DNA from: Amnibacterium kyonggiense
Lineage (GTDB): Bacteria; Actinomycetota; Actinomycetes; Actinomycetales; Microbacteriaceae
Length of the DNA: 64,000 bases
Assembly: GCF_004364555.1 (NCBI RefSeq)
Contig: NZ_SOAM01000001.1
Location: 124,001 to 188,000, forward strand
Direction of reading: 5' to 3'
Shown here: piece after piece, positions 1 through 7,676 of the stretch
Numbering within the stretch: the first letter of the stretch is position 1
How the letters are laid out: the number at the start of each line of letters is the position of its first letter
Made by a program: the position numbers and the translations under genes
The notes under the pieces: generated by a model
What the model saw: only the letters and a program-made list of their open reading frames with translations
Told to the model about the DNA's origin: nothing
Databases searched by the model: none

Positions 1-615
1 GGCCGCGATGTTGTCCGCACCGCCCGCTCCGCCCGTGTGGGTGAAGCCGCTGATCAGCAGCAGCACGATGGTCAGCGTCGGGATGCAGATCTTCACCGCG
101 GTCACGACGTTGTTGCTGCGGGCGAAGAACTGCACACCGAAGAAGTTGATGACGACGAACACCGCCATCAATGCGATCGCGACGAGGATGCCGGGGAAGG
201 TCAGCGATCCGTGCTCGAACAGGCCCGGGAGGTAGGAGCTGGCGTACTGCACCACGCCCGACGCCTCCGTCGGCGGGTTCGCGACGTACGTCACCCACAT
301 GCTCCACCCCACGATGCTCGCCGCGAAGCGGCCGTTCGAGTAGAGCGGGTACCGGACCAGGCCGCCGGACTCCGGCCGCACCATGCCGAGCTCCGCGAAG
401 ACGAGCGCGACGGCTAGCATGACGGCGCCGCCGATCACCCACGCGACGAGCGCGGCGGGGCCGGCCGTCTGCGCCGCGTACATCGCGGAGAAGAGCCAGC
501 CCGACCCGATGACGCTGCCCACCCCGGTGGCGACGAGCGACCAGTAGCCGAGCTTCTGCTTCAGGTGGCGATCCTCATCGGTCGCGGACCCGGGCTCTTC
601 CGTCGCGGTGTTCAT
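1..615 (-). CDS. APC-superfamily amino acid permease (N-terminal part; gene runs off the left edge)
   Basis: The minus strand is open from ATG at 615 to the window edge, giving 205 residues without a stop. After a polar N-terminus (MNTATEEPGSATDEDRHLKQ) comes LGYWSLVATGVGSVIGSGWL, the first membrane helix of amino-acid/polyamine/organocation permeases with its glycine-rich substrate-binding turn. Further hydrophobic helices follow (AALVAWVIGGAVMLAVAL; LVAIALMAVFVVINFF). Family knowledge says such proteins have about 12 helices and 450-550 residues and move amino acids by proton coupling, so over half the gene is missing here. The substrate cannot be read. The neighbouring BLUF gene points the same way about 90 bp upstream. 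Confidence 0.85.
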   Translation of the reverse strand, partial: MNTATEEPGSATDEDRHLKQKLGYWSLVATGVGSVIGSGWLFSAMYAAQTAGPAALVAWVIGGAVMLAVALVFAELGMVRPESGGLVRYPLYSNGRFAASIVGWSMWVTYVANPPTEASGVVQYASSYLPGLFEHGSLTFPGILVAIALMAVFVVINFFGVQFFARSNNVVTAVKICIPTLTIVLLLISGFTHTGGAGGADNIAA

Positions 616-703
616 CAGGCGTTGATGCGCCGTGCGGATCCGCGTCCCCCGATACGGACGCCCGACGGGCCGATGGCAGGACCGCCCGAAAGGAGCGGAG
701 GAG

Positions 704-1153
704 TCAGCGGCCGCGGAACCAGGCGAGCAGCTCGGCGGCGCGGAAGTCGCCGACGCCGCGGGCCGCTTCCGGCGAGCCGAACCAGGCCGGCGCCTCGGCG
801 AGGTCCGTCTCGGTCAGCGGCCGGTAGCCCATGGACCACGAGCCGAACCGGCGGCCGACGAGGTACTCCTCGTCGAGGATCCGGACGTCGCGGTGCCGCT
901 CGTCGGCGGCGATGGTGCGGAGCACCGATCGCACCGCGCCGACGGGCCCCTCCAACGCCTGCATGAAGTGCCCGTCCCGATGCAGCAGCACGCCGGTGAT
1001 GCTCTTCGCCTCGTTGTTCATCCGACTCGTCGCCAGCAGGAGTGCGAGGTCGACCTCGGTGAACGGCACCGCGGCGATGGACGAGTAGACGACCGACAGG
1101 AACTCGACCGGCCGGACGGGGCCCGCCGGGGTGCTCTGCAGGACGACGCTCAT
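704..1153 (-). CDS. BLUF-domain blue-light sensor protein
   Basis: A 149-residue protein made almost wholly of one BLUF domain, which binds FAD and senses blue light. Counting from the ATG at 1153, Tyr23, Asn47, Gln65, Trp106 and Met108 stand at exactly the spacing of AppA Tyr21, Asn45, Gln63, Trp104 and Met106, the flavin hydrogen-bond network. Other family signatures are SRMNNEAKSITGVLL and FMQALEG. No output domain (EAL, GGDEF, cyclase) is attached, so it is a short BLUF protein that probably acts through a partner. The open frame extends upstream of the ATG, but that part is arginine-rich non-family sequence. A photolyase lies in the same window but far away (53 kb). Confidence 0.93.
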   Translation of the reverse strand: MSVVLQSTPAGPVRPVEFLSVVYSSIAAVPFTEVDLALLLATSRMNNEAKSITGVLLHRDGHFMQALEGPVGAVRSVLRTIAADERHRDVRILDEEYLVGRRFGSWSMGYRPLTETDLAEAPAWFGSPEAARGVGDFRAAELLAWFRGR

Positions 1154-1273
1154 GCAGCCAGGGTCACAGATCCTCCGCCGCGGGGACATGCCCAGATCGG
1201 GCGGCAGCGCGGACGGAGCTTCAGCGGCTCCCGCTCCTGGCGCTTCCTCGGGCGGCCCGTGCAGATTGCCGGG

Positions 1274-2011
1274 GTGCTGTGGGAGCGAACGACCGGTGCC
1301 GCGCGACGACCTCGGGTCCGCTTCGGCCGGGACCTGCCCACCGCGCCCAGCACGCGGCGCGTCGTGATCGCCGCCGCCGCGCTGGTCGGCGTCTGGGGCG
1401 GCTCGACGCTGCTCCGCGTCGCGCACCTGCCTCCCGGGCCGATCGATCGGGCCTGGGACGCCGTGGTGATGCGGGCGAGCGGCCGGGTCTCGCGCGGCGT
1501 CGCCGAGGGGATGGCCGTCGTCGGGTCCGGCCCGTCCGGCACGGCGCTCGTCGTGGCGGCGGGCGCGCTCATCGGCGCGACACGAGGATGGTTCTGGGGC
1601 GCGTCAGTCGGGGTGACGAGCATCGTCAGCGTGCTGGATCGAGCGGGCCTGAAGGCGCTGGCGCAGCGCGCCCGACCCGACGACGCCTACGGCGTCCTCG
1701 ACGCCTTCCCCTCCGGGCACACGACCTTCGCCGCTCTGCTGGGCACCGTCGTGATCCTCTTCGAACGGCGGACCGCGGTCCGCGGCGCCGCGATCGGCTT
1801 CATCGCCGCCATGGCCTGGAGCAGGACGCAGCTGCGCGCGCACTGGCTCACCGACGTGCTCGGCGCGGTCGTGCTCGGTTCCGCCGAAGCGGTCCTCCTC
1901 CTCGCCGCGGCTCACCGGCTGCGCGAGAGCTCGAGCCGATGGAGGGACGCGGCTCCGGCCGCACGGGAAGCCGCTCGGCGGCTCCCAGCCCGAGGCCCTC
2001 GCGGAGGATGA
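1274..2011 (+). CDS. PAP2-superfamily membrane phosphatase
   Basis: A 245-residue membrane protein of the type 2 phosphatidic acid phosphatase family, which removes phosphate from lipid phosphates such as phosphatidic acid or undecaprenyl pyrophosphate. All three motif blocks are present: Lys127 with Arg-Pro at 134-135 (KALAQRARP), PSGH at 146-149, and SRTQLRAHWLTD with Arg184, His190 and Asp194. Several hydrophobic helices surround them. The start is uncertain: GTG at 1274 is chosen, but GTG at 1259 is in frame and neither has a clear ribosome site. It diverges from the BLUF gene and converges on the MarR gene, whose end is 3 bp away. The true substrate is unknown. Confidence 0.85.
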   Translation: MLWERTTGAARRPRVRFGRDLPTAPSTRRVVIAAAALVGVWGGSTLLRVAHLPPGPIDRAWDAVVMRASGRVSRGVAEGMAVVGSGPSGTALVVAAGALIGATRGWFWGASVGVTSIVSVLDRAGLKALAQRARPDDAYGVLDAFPSGHTTFAALLGTVVILFERRTAVRGAAIGFIAAMAWSRTQLRAHWLTDVLGAVVLGSAEAVLLLAAAHRLRESSSRWRDAAPAAREAARRLPARGPRGG

Positions 2012-2014
2012 CGG

Positions 2015-2437
2015 TCAGTCCCCGACGAGTCGACGCAGCAGGCCGAGCAGGGTCGCCCGCTCCGCCTGGTCGAGGGGCGCGAACGCGGCTCGGAAGACCT
2101 CCGCGGCCGCCTGGTGCCCGACCTCGAGCACGCGCTCGCCCGCGTCCGTGATGCGGTGCTCGATCCGCCGGCCGTGCGGGGTCGAGCGCTCGACGAGCCC
2201 CTTCCGCTCCATGCCGCGCATCATCACGCCGAGCGACTGGTCGCTCTGGAACGTCGCCACGGCGAGCTCGTGCGCGGAGGCGGCCGGGTTCCGCGACAGC
2301 GCGCGCAGGACGTCCCACTGCACGATCGTCGAGCCGACGGCACGGAGCCTCGAGTCCAGCGCCCGGTGGTTGCCCCATTGGACCTGCTTGATCGCGCGCC
2401 CCAGCTCCTCATCCTCGGACCGGGTGTCGACGTCCAC
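2015..2437 (-). CDS. MarR-family transcriptional regulator
   Basis: A 140-residue winged-helix regulator. The core WDVLRALSRNPAASAHELAV, then SDQSLGVMMRGMERKGLVER and the wing PHGRRIEHRITDAGERVLE, is the MarR DNA-binding fold; these proteins act as dimers, usually as repressors released by a small ligand. GTG at 2437 is the only reasonable start in frame (MDVDTRSEDEELGRAI). It is divergent from the alpha/beta hydrolase at 2543, with an AT-rich patch between them, so the usual expectation is that it controls itself and the hydrolase. The ligand is unknown. Confidence 0.88.
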   Translation of the reverse strand: MDVDTRSEDEELGRAIKQVQWGNHRALDSRLRAVGSTIVQWDVLRALSRNPAASAHELAVATFQSDQSLGVMMRGMERKGLVERSTPHGRRIEHRITDAGERVLEVGHQAAAEVFRAAFAPLDQAERATLLGLLRRLVGD

Positions 2438-2454
2438 AGGAGGAGCGTAGGTCG

Positions 2455-2490
2455 CATCCCGACTAAATGTGTTTATATAGCGATCGCGGA
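2455..2490. promoter_or_regulatory. Candidate divergent promoter/operator between marR-type gene and hydrolase
   Basis: The stretch around 2462-2481 is conspicuously AT-rich in a very GC-rich window. It contains TAAA-TGTG-TTTA (2464-2475), an inverted repeat, and TATATA-like sequence readable as a -10 box on the minus strand. Its place between a MarR gene and its divergent neighbour fits an operator. This is inference from position and composition. Confidence 0.4.
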
Positions 2491-2542
2491 GGGCGCGTCG
2501 GACGCCGCCCACGACGCCGCACCAAGCAGAGCAGGAGCCACC

Positions 2543-3322
2543 ATGGCCGCCCACGACATCACCCGCATCCCGCTGACCGTTCGACGCCTCGGTGCGGGCC
2601 GGCCCGTGCTCGTGCTCCACGGCGGCGGCGGTCCCGCGAGCGTCGCGCCGATCGTCGAGCACCTGGGCCGACGGCACGAGGTGCTCGCACCGACGATCCC
2701 GGGCTGGGACGGCACCGAGCGCCCCGACTGGTTCCGGTCGATCGACGACGTCGCGTTCGCGTTCATCGACCTCCTCCGCCGCGAGTCCCTCGAGGACGTG
2801 GTCGTCGTCGGCTCGTCGATCGGCGGGTGGATCGCCGCGGCGATGGGCGGGCTCGACGCGGACCGGGGCCGGATCGCGCGCCTCGCCCTCGTCGACGCGG
2901 TCGGTGTGGACGTCCCGGGCGAACCGATCCGCGACGTCTTCGCGCTCGACGCCCGCGGGATCGCGGACCACTCCTTCCACGACGGCGACCGCTACTTCGT
3001 CGACCCGGCCACGGTCCCCGCGGAGCGACAGGCAGCGCAACGGGCCAACATGACCGCGATGCGCGCCGTCGCCGGGGACCCGTACATGCACGACCCGGCG
3101 CTGCTGCAGCGGCTCGGCCGCATCACCGTCCCGGTGCTCGGCATCTGGGGCGCGTCCGACCGCATCGTCACTCCCGAGTACGGGCGTCAGTACCTGGCGG
3201 CGTTCCCGAACGGCCGCCTCGAGGTCGTCCCGCGCGCCGGGCACCTGCCGCACCTCGAGCGCCCCGACGCGACCTTCGCGATCCTCGACCCCTTCGTGGA
3301 GGAGGCCGACCGGGCGCAGTGA
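2543..3322 (+). CDS. Alpha/beta hydrolase
   Basis: A 259-residue alpha/beta-hydrolase fold enzyme. The oxyanion-hole segment LVLHGGGGPAS, nucleophile elbow GSSIGGW (Ser), acid in WGASDRIV (Asp) and C-terminal histidine in RAGHLPHLERP give a complete catalytic triad in the usual order. ATG at 2543 has the ribosome site GCAGGAG just upstream. The length matches monofunctional hydrolases such as esterases or C-C hydrolases; the substrate cannot be deduced. Its divergent MarR partner suggests that expression responds to a small, perhaps toxic or aromatic, molecule (inference). Confidence 0.87.
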   Translation: MAAHDITRIPLTVRRLGAGRPVLVLHGGGGPASVAPIVEHLGRRHEVLAPTIPGWDGTERPDWFRSIDDVAFAFIDLLRRESLEDVVVVGSSIGGWIAAAMGGLDADRGRIARLALVDAVGVDVPGEPIRDVFALDARGIADHSFHDGDRYFVDPATVPAERQAAQRANMTAMRAVAGDPYMHDPALLQRLGRITVPVLGIWGASDRIVTPEYGRQYLAAFPNGRLEVVPRAGHLPHLERPDATFAILDPFVEEADRAQ

Positions 3323-3365
3323 CCCGGTGGAGGCGGCCGGCGTCTGCACGGTGCTCCGAGAGCGT

Positions 3366-4154
3366 TCAGCCCAGGCGCCCGGCCCGCAGCACGGCGGCGC
3401 GGTGCAGCGCTCCGGCGATCAGGCCGCCGACGATCGGAGCCAGGATGAACGCCCACACCTGCGCGAGGGCGTCGGGGCCGCCGTAGATCGCCGTCGCGAT
3501 GGAGCGGGCGGGGTTCACCGAGGTGTTGCTGATGGGGATGCTGATGAGGTGGACCACCGTCAGGGTGAGGCTGATCCCGAAGGGGGCGATCGCCGCGAGC
3601 TCGGCGCGGGCGGTGACCGCGAGGATGACGGCCACGAAGACGCCGGTCAGCAGGGCCTCGGTGAGCAGCACGCCGAGCAGGCCGAACCCGCCGGGCGAGT
3701 GGGCGCCCCAGCCGTTCGAGGCGAAGCCCGATTCCTGCGCGTTCGCCAGGAACCCGCTCGGCCCCGTCGATGCGACGACCACGAGGACCGAGCTGGCGAG
3801 CGCGCCGCCGACGAGCTGCGCGACGACGTAACCCGGGACGTCCCGCCACGCGAAGCGTCCGGCGATCGCGAAGCCGAGCGTCACCGCCGGGTTGAAGTGG
3901 CCACCGCTGGTCCTGCCGACGAGCAGGATGCCGGCGAGGAGGGCCAGCCCGAACGCGAGCGCGACGCCGAGGTGCCCGACGCCGAGCGCGTTGTCCTGCG
4001 CGGACGGGAACGCGGCCGCGAAGAGGGCGGTCCCGACGCCGCCGAGCACCAGCAGGAAGGTGCCGAAGGCCTCCGCGCCGAGCCGCGGTGCGACGGCTCG
4101 AGGCGCGTCCGGGGCGGTCCGGCGTTCGGTGGTGGACGGGTCGGCGGTCGTCAT
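3366..4154 (-). CDS. aqpZ: Aquaporin Z-like water channel (MIP family)
   Basis: A 262-residue major intrinsic protein with six membrane helices and both half-helix NPA motifs: GGHFNPAVTLG and SNTSVNPARS. The sequence HLISIPISNTSVNPARS matches the AqpZ water-selective filter, in which a histidine in helix 5 and the arginine after the second NPA narrow the pore. This favours a water channel over a glycerol facilitator. A longer-than-usual polar N-terminus (about 25 residues) precedes helix 1. It is followed by nothing in the same direction and converges on the hydrolase at 3322. The start is ATG at 4154. Confidence 0.9.
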   Translation of the reverse strand: MTTADPSTTERRTAPDAPRAVAPRLGAEAFGTFLLVLGGVGTALFAAAFPSAQDNALGVGHLGVALAFGLALLAGILLVGRTSGGHFNPAVTLGFAIAGRFAWRDVPGYVVAQLVGGALASSVLVVVASTGPSGFLANAQESGFASNGWGAHSPGGFGLLGVLLTEALLTGVFVAVILAVTARAELAAIAPFGISLTLTVVHLISIPISNTSVNPARSIATAIYGGPDALAQVWAFILAPIVGGLIAGALHRAAVLRAGRLG

Positions 4155-4233
4155 GGCTCTCCTTCGGTCGGGCGCGCGGGCGCGCGGGAAGGAGCCCCCG
4201 CCGGGCGTCCGGCGGGGGCTCGAGGGTCGATTC

Positions 4234-4428
4234 TCAGCGGGTGCGGTCGGAGACGCGCTTCGCCCTGCGCCGGAGGGCGCGGCGCGCCTTCACGACGCGC
4301 GGATCGGTCCACAGCAGCGCCGCGCGCTGGTAGGCCGTGTAGTGCGAGTCGGAGGGGCGACGCGCCCGCTCGCCCAGCACGTAGGCGGTCCCGCCGAGCA
4401 CTGCGAGCAGGAACACGGTCTTGCGCAC
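4234..4428 (-). CDS. Small hypothetical membrane-anchored basic protein
   Basis: A 64-residue protein starting at GTG 4428 behind a good ribosome site (GGAGG, six bases before the start). It has one N-terminal hydrophobic stretch (TVFLLAVLGGTAYVLG) and a strongly basic tail (KARRALRRRAKRVSDRTR), so it probably sits in the membrane with its tail in the cytoplasm. It lies 79 bp upstream of the aquaporin gene in the same direction and could share its mRNA. I recognise no family. Confidence 0.7.
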   Translation of the reverse strand: MRKTVFLLAVLGGTAYVLGERARRPSDSHYTAYQRAALLWTDPRVVKARRALRRRAKRVSDRTR

Positions 4429-4593
4429 TGACGACCTCCGTCGATCCGGACGGGCTCGATGCCCGCACTCACCGAGGAAGAGGGTGGCGGGGCCGTCGAT
4501 GTCATGCCGCCTGCGGCATTTGCAGGCGCTTCCCAGACGGGAGGCCGGGGCACCGCCCCGAAGAGGAGGTGGGGGATCCGTGCAACGAGGAGC

Positions 4594-6180
4594 ATGCTCG
4601 GCTGCATCGAACCATCCGCACCGCACGACGTCCGTGCCCGAGTCACCGGTCTCGCCGGCCGGCTCCTGCACCACCGCACGTTGATCCGTCACGAGGTGCG
4701 GCCGCTGGACGACGCCGAGCGCCTGAGCGGCGAGGCCACCGCGTTCCGCGTCGTGCTCGCCGGGTCGGGCATCACCTCCGGATGGGGCGTCAGCACGCAC
4801 CGGCTCGCCCTCTCCGGCTCCGTGCAACGCGCCCTGCAGCAGCGGCTCGGGCGGCCCGTCGACGTCCGGCAGGTCAGCCGGATCGGCGCCTTGCTCGGGG
4901 ACGCCATCGACGTCCTCGAGGACCGCCTCGACGGCACGGAGCACGTCGTCGTCCTCGCCTTCGGCTGGAGCGACGCGTTCGCGCTCACGCCGGTGTCGCG
5001 GTGGACGGAGACGCTGAACGGCCTGCTCGACGTGCTCGGCCGCGGCCGCCCGGGTCCGCTCCCGGTCGTCGTCGTGGGCCTCCCGCCGATGGACTCCCTC
5101 GGGATCGCCGGGCTGCTCGGGCCGTTCGTCCGCCGACACGGCGAGCGACTGAACGAGGCCTCGCGCACCGTCGCCGCCGCGCGGCCGGGCACCGTGTTCG
5201 TGCCCCTCGACACGGCGGCGAATACGGACCTCCGACCGTCGGGATCGCCCGAGGCCTACGCCGTCTGGTCGCTGCCGATCGCGGACGCGATCGCGGCGGC
5301 GAAGGACCCGGACGAGGACATCCGGATCGGCGGGATGCTCGGCGAGCTGTACCGGCGGTCGGCGGCTGCGTCGCACACCGACCGCGGCCCCCGGTCGCCG
5401 GTGCAGGACGCCGCCCGCGCGCGCCGTCGGCGACCGAGCCCGAGCCGACGAGGTGCGGCCGCGGTCGACGCGGTGCGGATGCGCACCGGCGTGCACGACT
5501 ACGCCATGCGGGTGCTCGAGGACCTCGGCCATCCGCCGCTGATCGGCCCGACCGGCGCCCCGTGCCGGACCCTGGCCGTGGGCCCTCGCCCTGTCCGCGT
5601 GCTGTTCTTCGGCGCCGGCCTCGCGATCGGCTACGGCGTCCGCTCGCGCGAGGACGCCGTCGACGGGCCGTTCGCGCAGGCGCTCTCCGGGGCGCTCGAT
5701 CGCGGCGTCGTGCTCGAGAACCGGGCCGCGAAGCACCTCCCGCTGGAGCAGACGATCGCCTCCCTCGGTGCCGTCGGCACCTGGTCCTACGACCTCGCGG
5801 TCTGGTTCCCCTCGTTCAGCGACGGCATCGAGCGGCTCCGACCGGGCTGGTGGCGCAACCGGCTGCACACGATGATCCGGGAGCTCCGCGCCGACGGCCA
5901 CGTGCCGCTGCTGCTCTCGCACATGCCCGTCCCAGCCGGCCTGCACCCCGCTGCACTCATCGCCCGCCCGTGGGTCCGCCGCCTCAACCGCGTCATCGAC
6001 CAGGTCGCGGCGGAGTGGGACGACGTCCGCACCGCGGCGACGGAGCCGTTCTTCCCGGCCGAGGTCGGCCAGAAGATCACGGACCGCGCGTACTTCCACG
6101 CCGTCAGCGACCGCCTCCTGCCGGCCGCCGTGGGCCTCCTGCTCACCGGTCGACCCGCCGCCTCCACGTCCTCCCACTGA
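4594..6180 (+). CDS. Tandem SGNH-hydrolase-like protein with degenerate catalytic blocks
   Basis: A 528-residue protein with two similar halves, each resembling an SGNH/GDSL esterase fold. In half 1, FRVVLAGSGITSGWGV (GSG at 57-59) takes the place of the catalytic GDS block, followed by a VVVLAFGWSDAF strand and VVVVGLPPMDS. In half 2, VRVLFFGAGLAIGYGV (GAG at 340-342) replaces GDS, followed by YDLAVWFPSFSDG, VPLLLSHMPVP and a C-terminal YFHAVSDRLLP near His502. The nucleophilic serine is thus glycine in both halves, so binding or sensing is likelier than hydrolysis (inference). ATG 4594 is chosen because GAGGAG sits 5 bases upstream; longer in-frame starts exist. The linker (residues about 255-300) is arginine-rich. 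Confidence 0.75.
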   Translation: MLGCIEPSAPHDVRARVTGLAGRLLHHRTLIRHEVRPLDDAERLSGEATAFRVVLAGSGITSGWGVSTHRLALSGSVQRALQQRLGRPVDVRQVSRIGALLGDAIDVLEDRLDGTEHVVVLAFGWSDAFALTPVSRWTETLNGLLDVLGRGRPGPLPVVVVGLPPMDSLGIAGLLGPFVRRHGERLNEASRTVAAARPGTVFVPLDTAANTDLRPSGSPEAYAVWSLPIADAIAAAKDPDEDIRIGGMLGELYRRSAAASHTDRGPRSPVQDAARARRRRPSPSRRGAAAVDAVRMRTGVHDYAMRVLEDLGHPPLIGPTGAPCRTLAVGPRPVRVLFFGAGLAIGYGVRSREDAVDGPFAQALSGALDRGVVLENRAAKHLPLEQTIASLGAVGTWSYDLAVWFPSFSDGIERLRPGWWRNRLHTMIRELRADGHVPLLLSHMPVPAGLHPAALIARPWVRRLNRVIDQVAAEWDDVRTAATEPFFPAEVGQKITDRAYFHAVSDRLLPAAVGLLLTGRPAASTSSH

Positions 6181-6195
6181 TCCCGCTCCGACATC

Positions 6196-6252
6196 CGGAC
6201 GGAACGCGTCCTGATCGCAGCGAGGGACCGAGATACGGACGCGTTCCGTCCG
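6196..6252. terminator. 16-bp perfect inverted repeat, probable terminator
   Basis: CGGACGGAACGCGTCC at 6196-6211 is repeated as its exact reverse complement at 6237-6252, with 25 bases between. It starts 16 bp after the stop of the SGNH-like gene and ends 47 bp before the next small gene. There is no T-run. A terminator or mRNA-stabilising hairpin is the simplest reading; a regulator-binding pair of half-sites is possible, since each arm contains the near-palindrome GGAACGCGTCC. Confidence 0.55.
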
Positions 6253-6298
6253 CTTCTGTTCGTACCGTCGGCGGCATCGGAACGATCGGAGGATCGAG

Positions 6299-6508
6299 AT
6301 GCACACCATCCAGACGGTGATCCCGACCGCAGTGCGGCCGAGCGCGCGGAGCACGGGGGCGACGCCGGCGCGCGGCCGGACCGCGTCGGCCGCGCGCCGC
6401 GCGGCGCGGCTCCTGTCCGCCTGGGCCGAGCGCCACCTGCTCGACACTCGGGAGACGAGGCAGGTCCCGGCGACACCGCGCCGCGAGTACCCGCTCCCCT
6501 GGGCGTGA
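6299..6508 (+). CDS. Small basic hypothetical protein
   Basis: A 69-residue frame starting at ATG 6299 with a good ribosome site (CGGAGG, ends about 6 bases upstream). The product is basic and alanine/arginine rich in the middle, with a more structured tail (RLLSAWAERHLLDTRETRQ). No signal peptide or membrane helix is seen and no family is recognised. The ribosome site and separation from its neighbours are the main support that it is real; the WYL regulator follows 37 bp later with its own -10 box. Confidence 0.5.
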   Translation: MHTIQTVIPTAVRPSARSTGATPARGRTASAARRAARLLSAWAERHLLDTRETRQVPATPRREYPLPWA

Positions 6509-6545
6509 CGGCGGCGGGGCGCCCGCCGCGCTCTAGCCTGCTGCG

Positions 6546-7550
6546 GTGGAAGAGGCTGCAAGCCCGACCGCTCGGGCGCTCCGGGCGCTCGACATCCTGC
6601 GCCTGCACCCGGGCATCTCCGCCGAGGAGCTCGCGGAGCGGCTCGGCGTCACCGAGCGCGCGGCCCGACGCTACGTCGCCACGCTCCGCGACGCGGGCAT
6701 CACCGTCGAGGGGGCCCGCGGTCCGGCCGGCGGATACCGGCTCGGTCGCGGCACGACCCTGGCGCCCGTCGGGTTCACGGAGGAGGAGGCGCTCGGGCTC
6801 GTCCTCCAGGTCCTGAACGGCCGACCGGCCGCGGGTCGGGACGACGACCTGATCGGCGGCGCGCTGTCCAAGGTCGTGCGAGCGCTCCCGGACGCGATCG
6901 GCCGGCAGGCGGCGCTGCTGCGCGAACGCGCGGCGGCCACGCCCGACGACCGGGCGGACCAGCAGCCCGACCCGCTGCTCGCGCACGAGCTGATCGGCGC
7001 CATCGCGGCCAAGCGCGGCGTCGTCGTCGAGTACCGCAGCGAAGGGGGCACGGAGCTCACGGCCGACCTCGACCCGTGGGGCGTCGTCGCCCGCGGCGGC
7101 CGGTGGTACCTCCTCTGCTGGGCGCACCACGTGCAGGCGGTGCGCACCTACCGCGTCGACCGGATCGCCTCCGTCACGCGGACGCTCCGCCGCTTCGACC
7201 CGCCCGAGGACCTCGACCCCGTCGCGGCGCTCGGCGAGCACCTCGGCAGCGGCTGGCGCTACCCGGTCCGGGTCGTGTTCTCGGCCCCGCTCGAGGAGGT
7301 GCGGGCGTGGACGCGCTCGCCGATGGGCCGCCTCGAGCCGCACGACGACGGCTGCGTGCTGATCGGCACCACGAGCAGCCCCGGCATGTACGCGCGCGAG
7401 TGGCTCTCCGTCCTCCCGTTCCCGTTCCGGGTCGAGAGCGGGGAGGAGCTGCGCGCCGCGGTCGTCGAGGTCGCCCGGCAGTTCGCCGCCGCCGTCGCCG
7501 CGGAGGACGACGCCTCGCGACCCTCGCCGATCGCCGGACCGGACGCCTGA
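6546..7550 (+). CDS. HTH-WYL transcriptional regulator (YafY type)
   Basis: A 334-residue regulator. Residues about 8-60 form a winged helix-turn-helix (SAEELAERLGVTERAARRYV then GPAGGYRLGRG, the HTH_11 wing). The middle and C-terminal parts form a WYL domain (VVVEYRSEGG, WGVVARGGRWYLLCW, RTYRVDRIASV), a ligand- or nucleic-acid-sensing fold of the Sm superfamily, plus the WCX extension. The start is GTG 6546, six bases after TAGCCT (6534-6539), a leaderless arrangement with no ribosome site. WYL regulators commonly control nearby or distant stress, defence or metabolic genes; no target is evident here. Confidence 0.88.
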   Translation: MEEAASPTARALRALDILRLHPGISAEELAERLGVTERAARRYVATLRDAGITVEGARGPAGGYRLGRGTTLAPVGFTEEEALGLVLQVLNGRPAAGRDDDLIGGALSKVVRALPDAIGRQAALLRERAAATPDDRADQQPDPLLAHELIGAIAAKRGVVVEYRSEGGTELTADLDPWGVVARGGRWYLLCWAHHVQAVRTYRVDRIASVTRTLRRFDPPEDLDPVAALGEHLGSGWRYPVRVVFSAPLEEVRAWTRSPMGRLEPHDDGCVLIGTTSSPGMYAREWLSVLPFPFRVESGEELRAAVVEVARQFAAAVAAEDDASRPSPIAGPDA

Positions 7551-7676
7551 CCCCTCGCGGACGTCGGATGTCGCGCGCGAACCATTCCGCCCGCGTTCCG
7601 TTCCAGGCCCCCGGAACACCCCTGACGACCGGTTTGCTGGTAGTCATGCAGCCGCCGGACGTTCAGGAGGAGGGGG

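Noticed and set aside
4234-6561. A 775-residue open frame on the minus strand opposite the SGNH-like gene
   Set aside because: Apart from its last 64 residues (the small gene at 4234-4428), it is rich in Arg, Gly, Asp and His and mirrors the plus-strand codons. Long antisense frames are expected at this GC content.
5787-7619. A 610-residue minus-strand frame across the WYL regulator
   Set aside because: It is antisense to well-supported genes and has no recognisable domain; its composition is that of a shadow frame.
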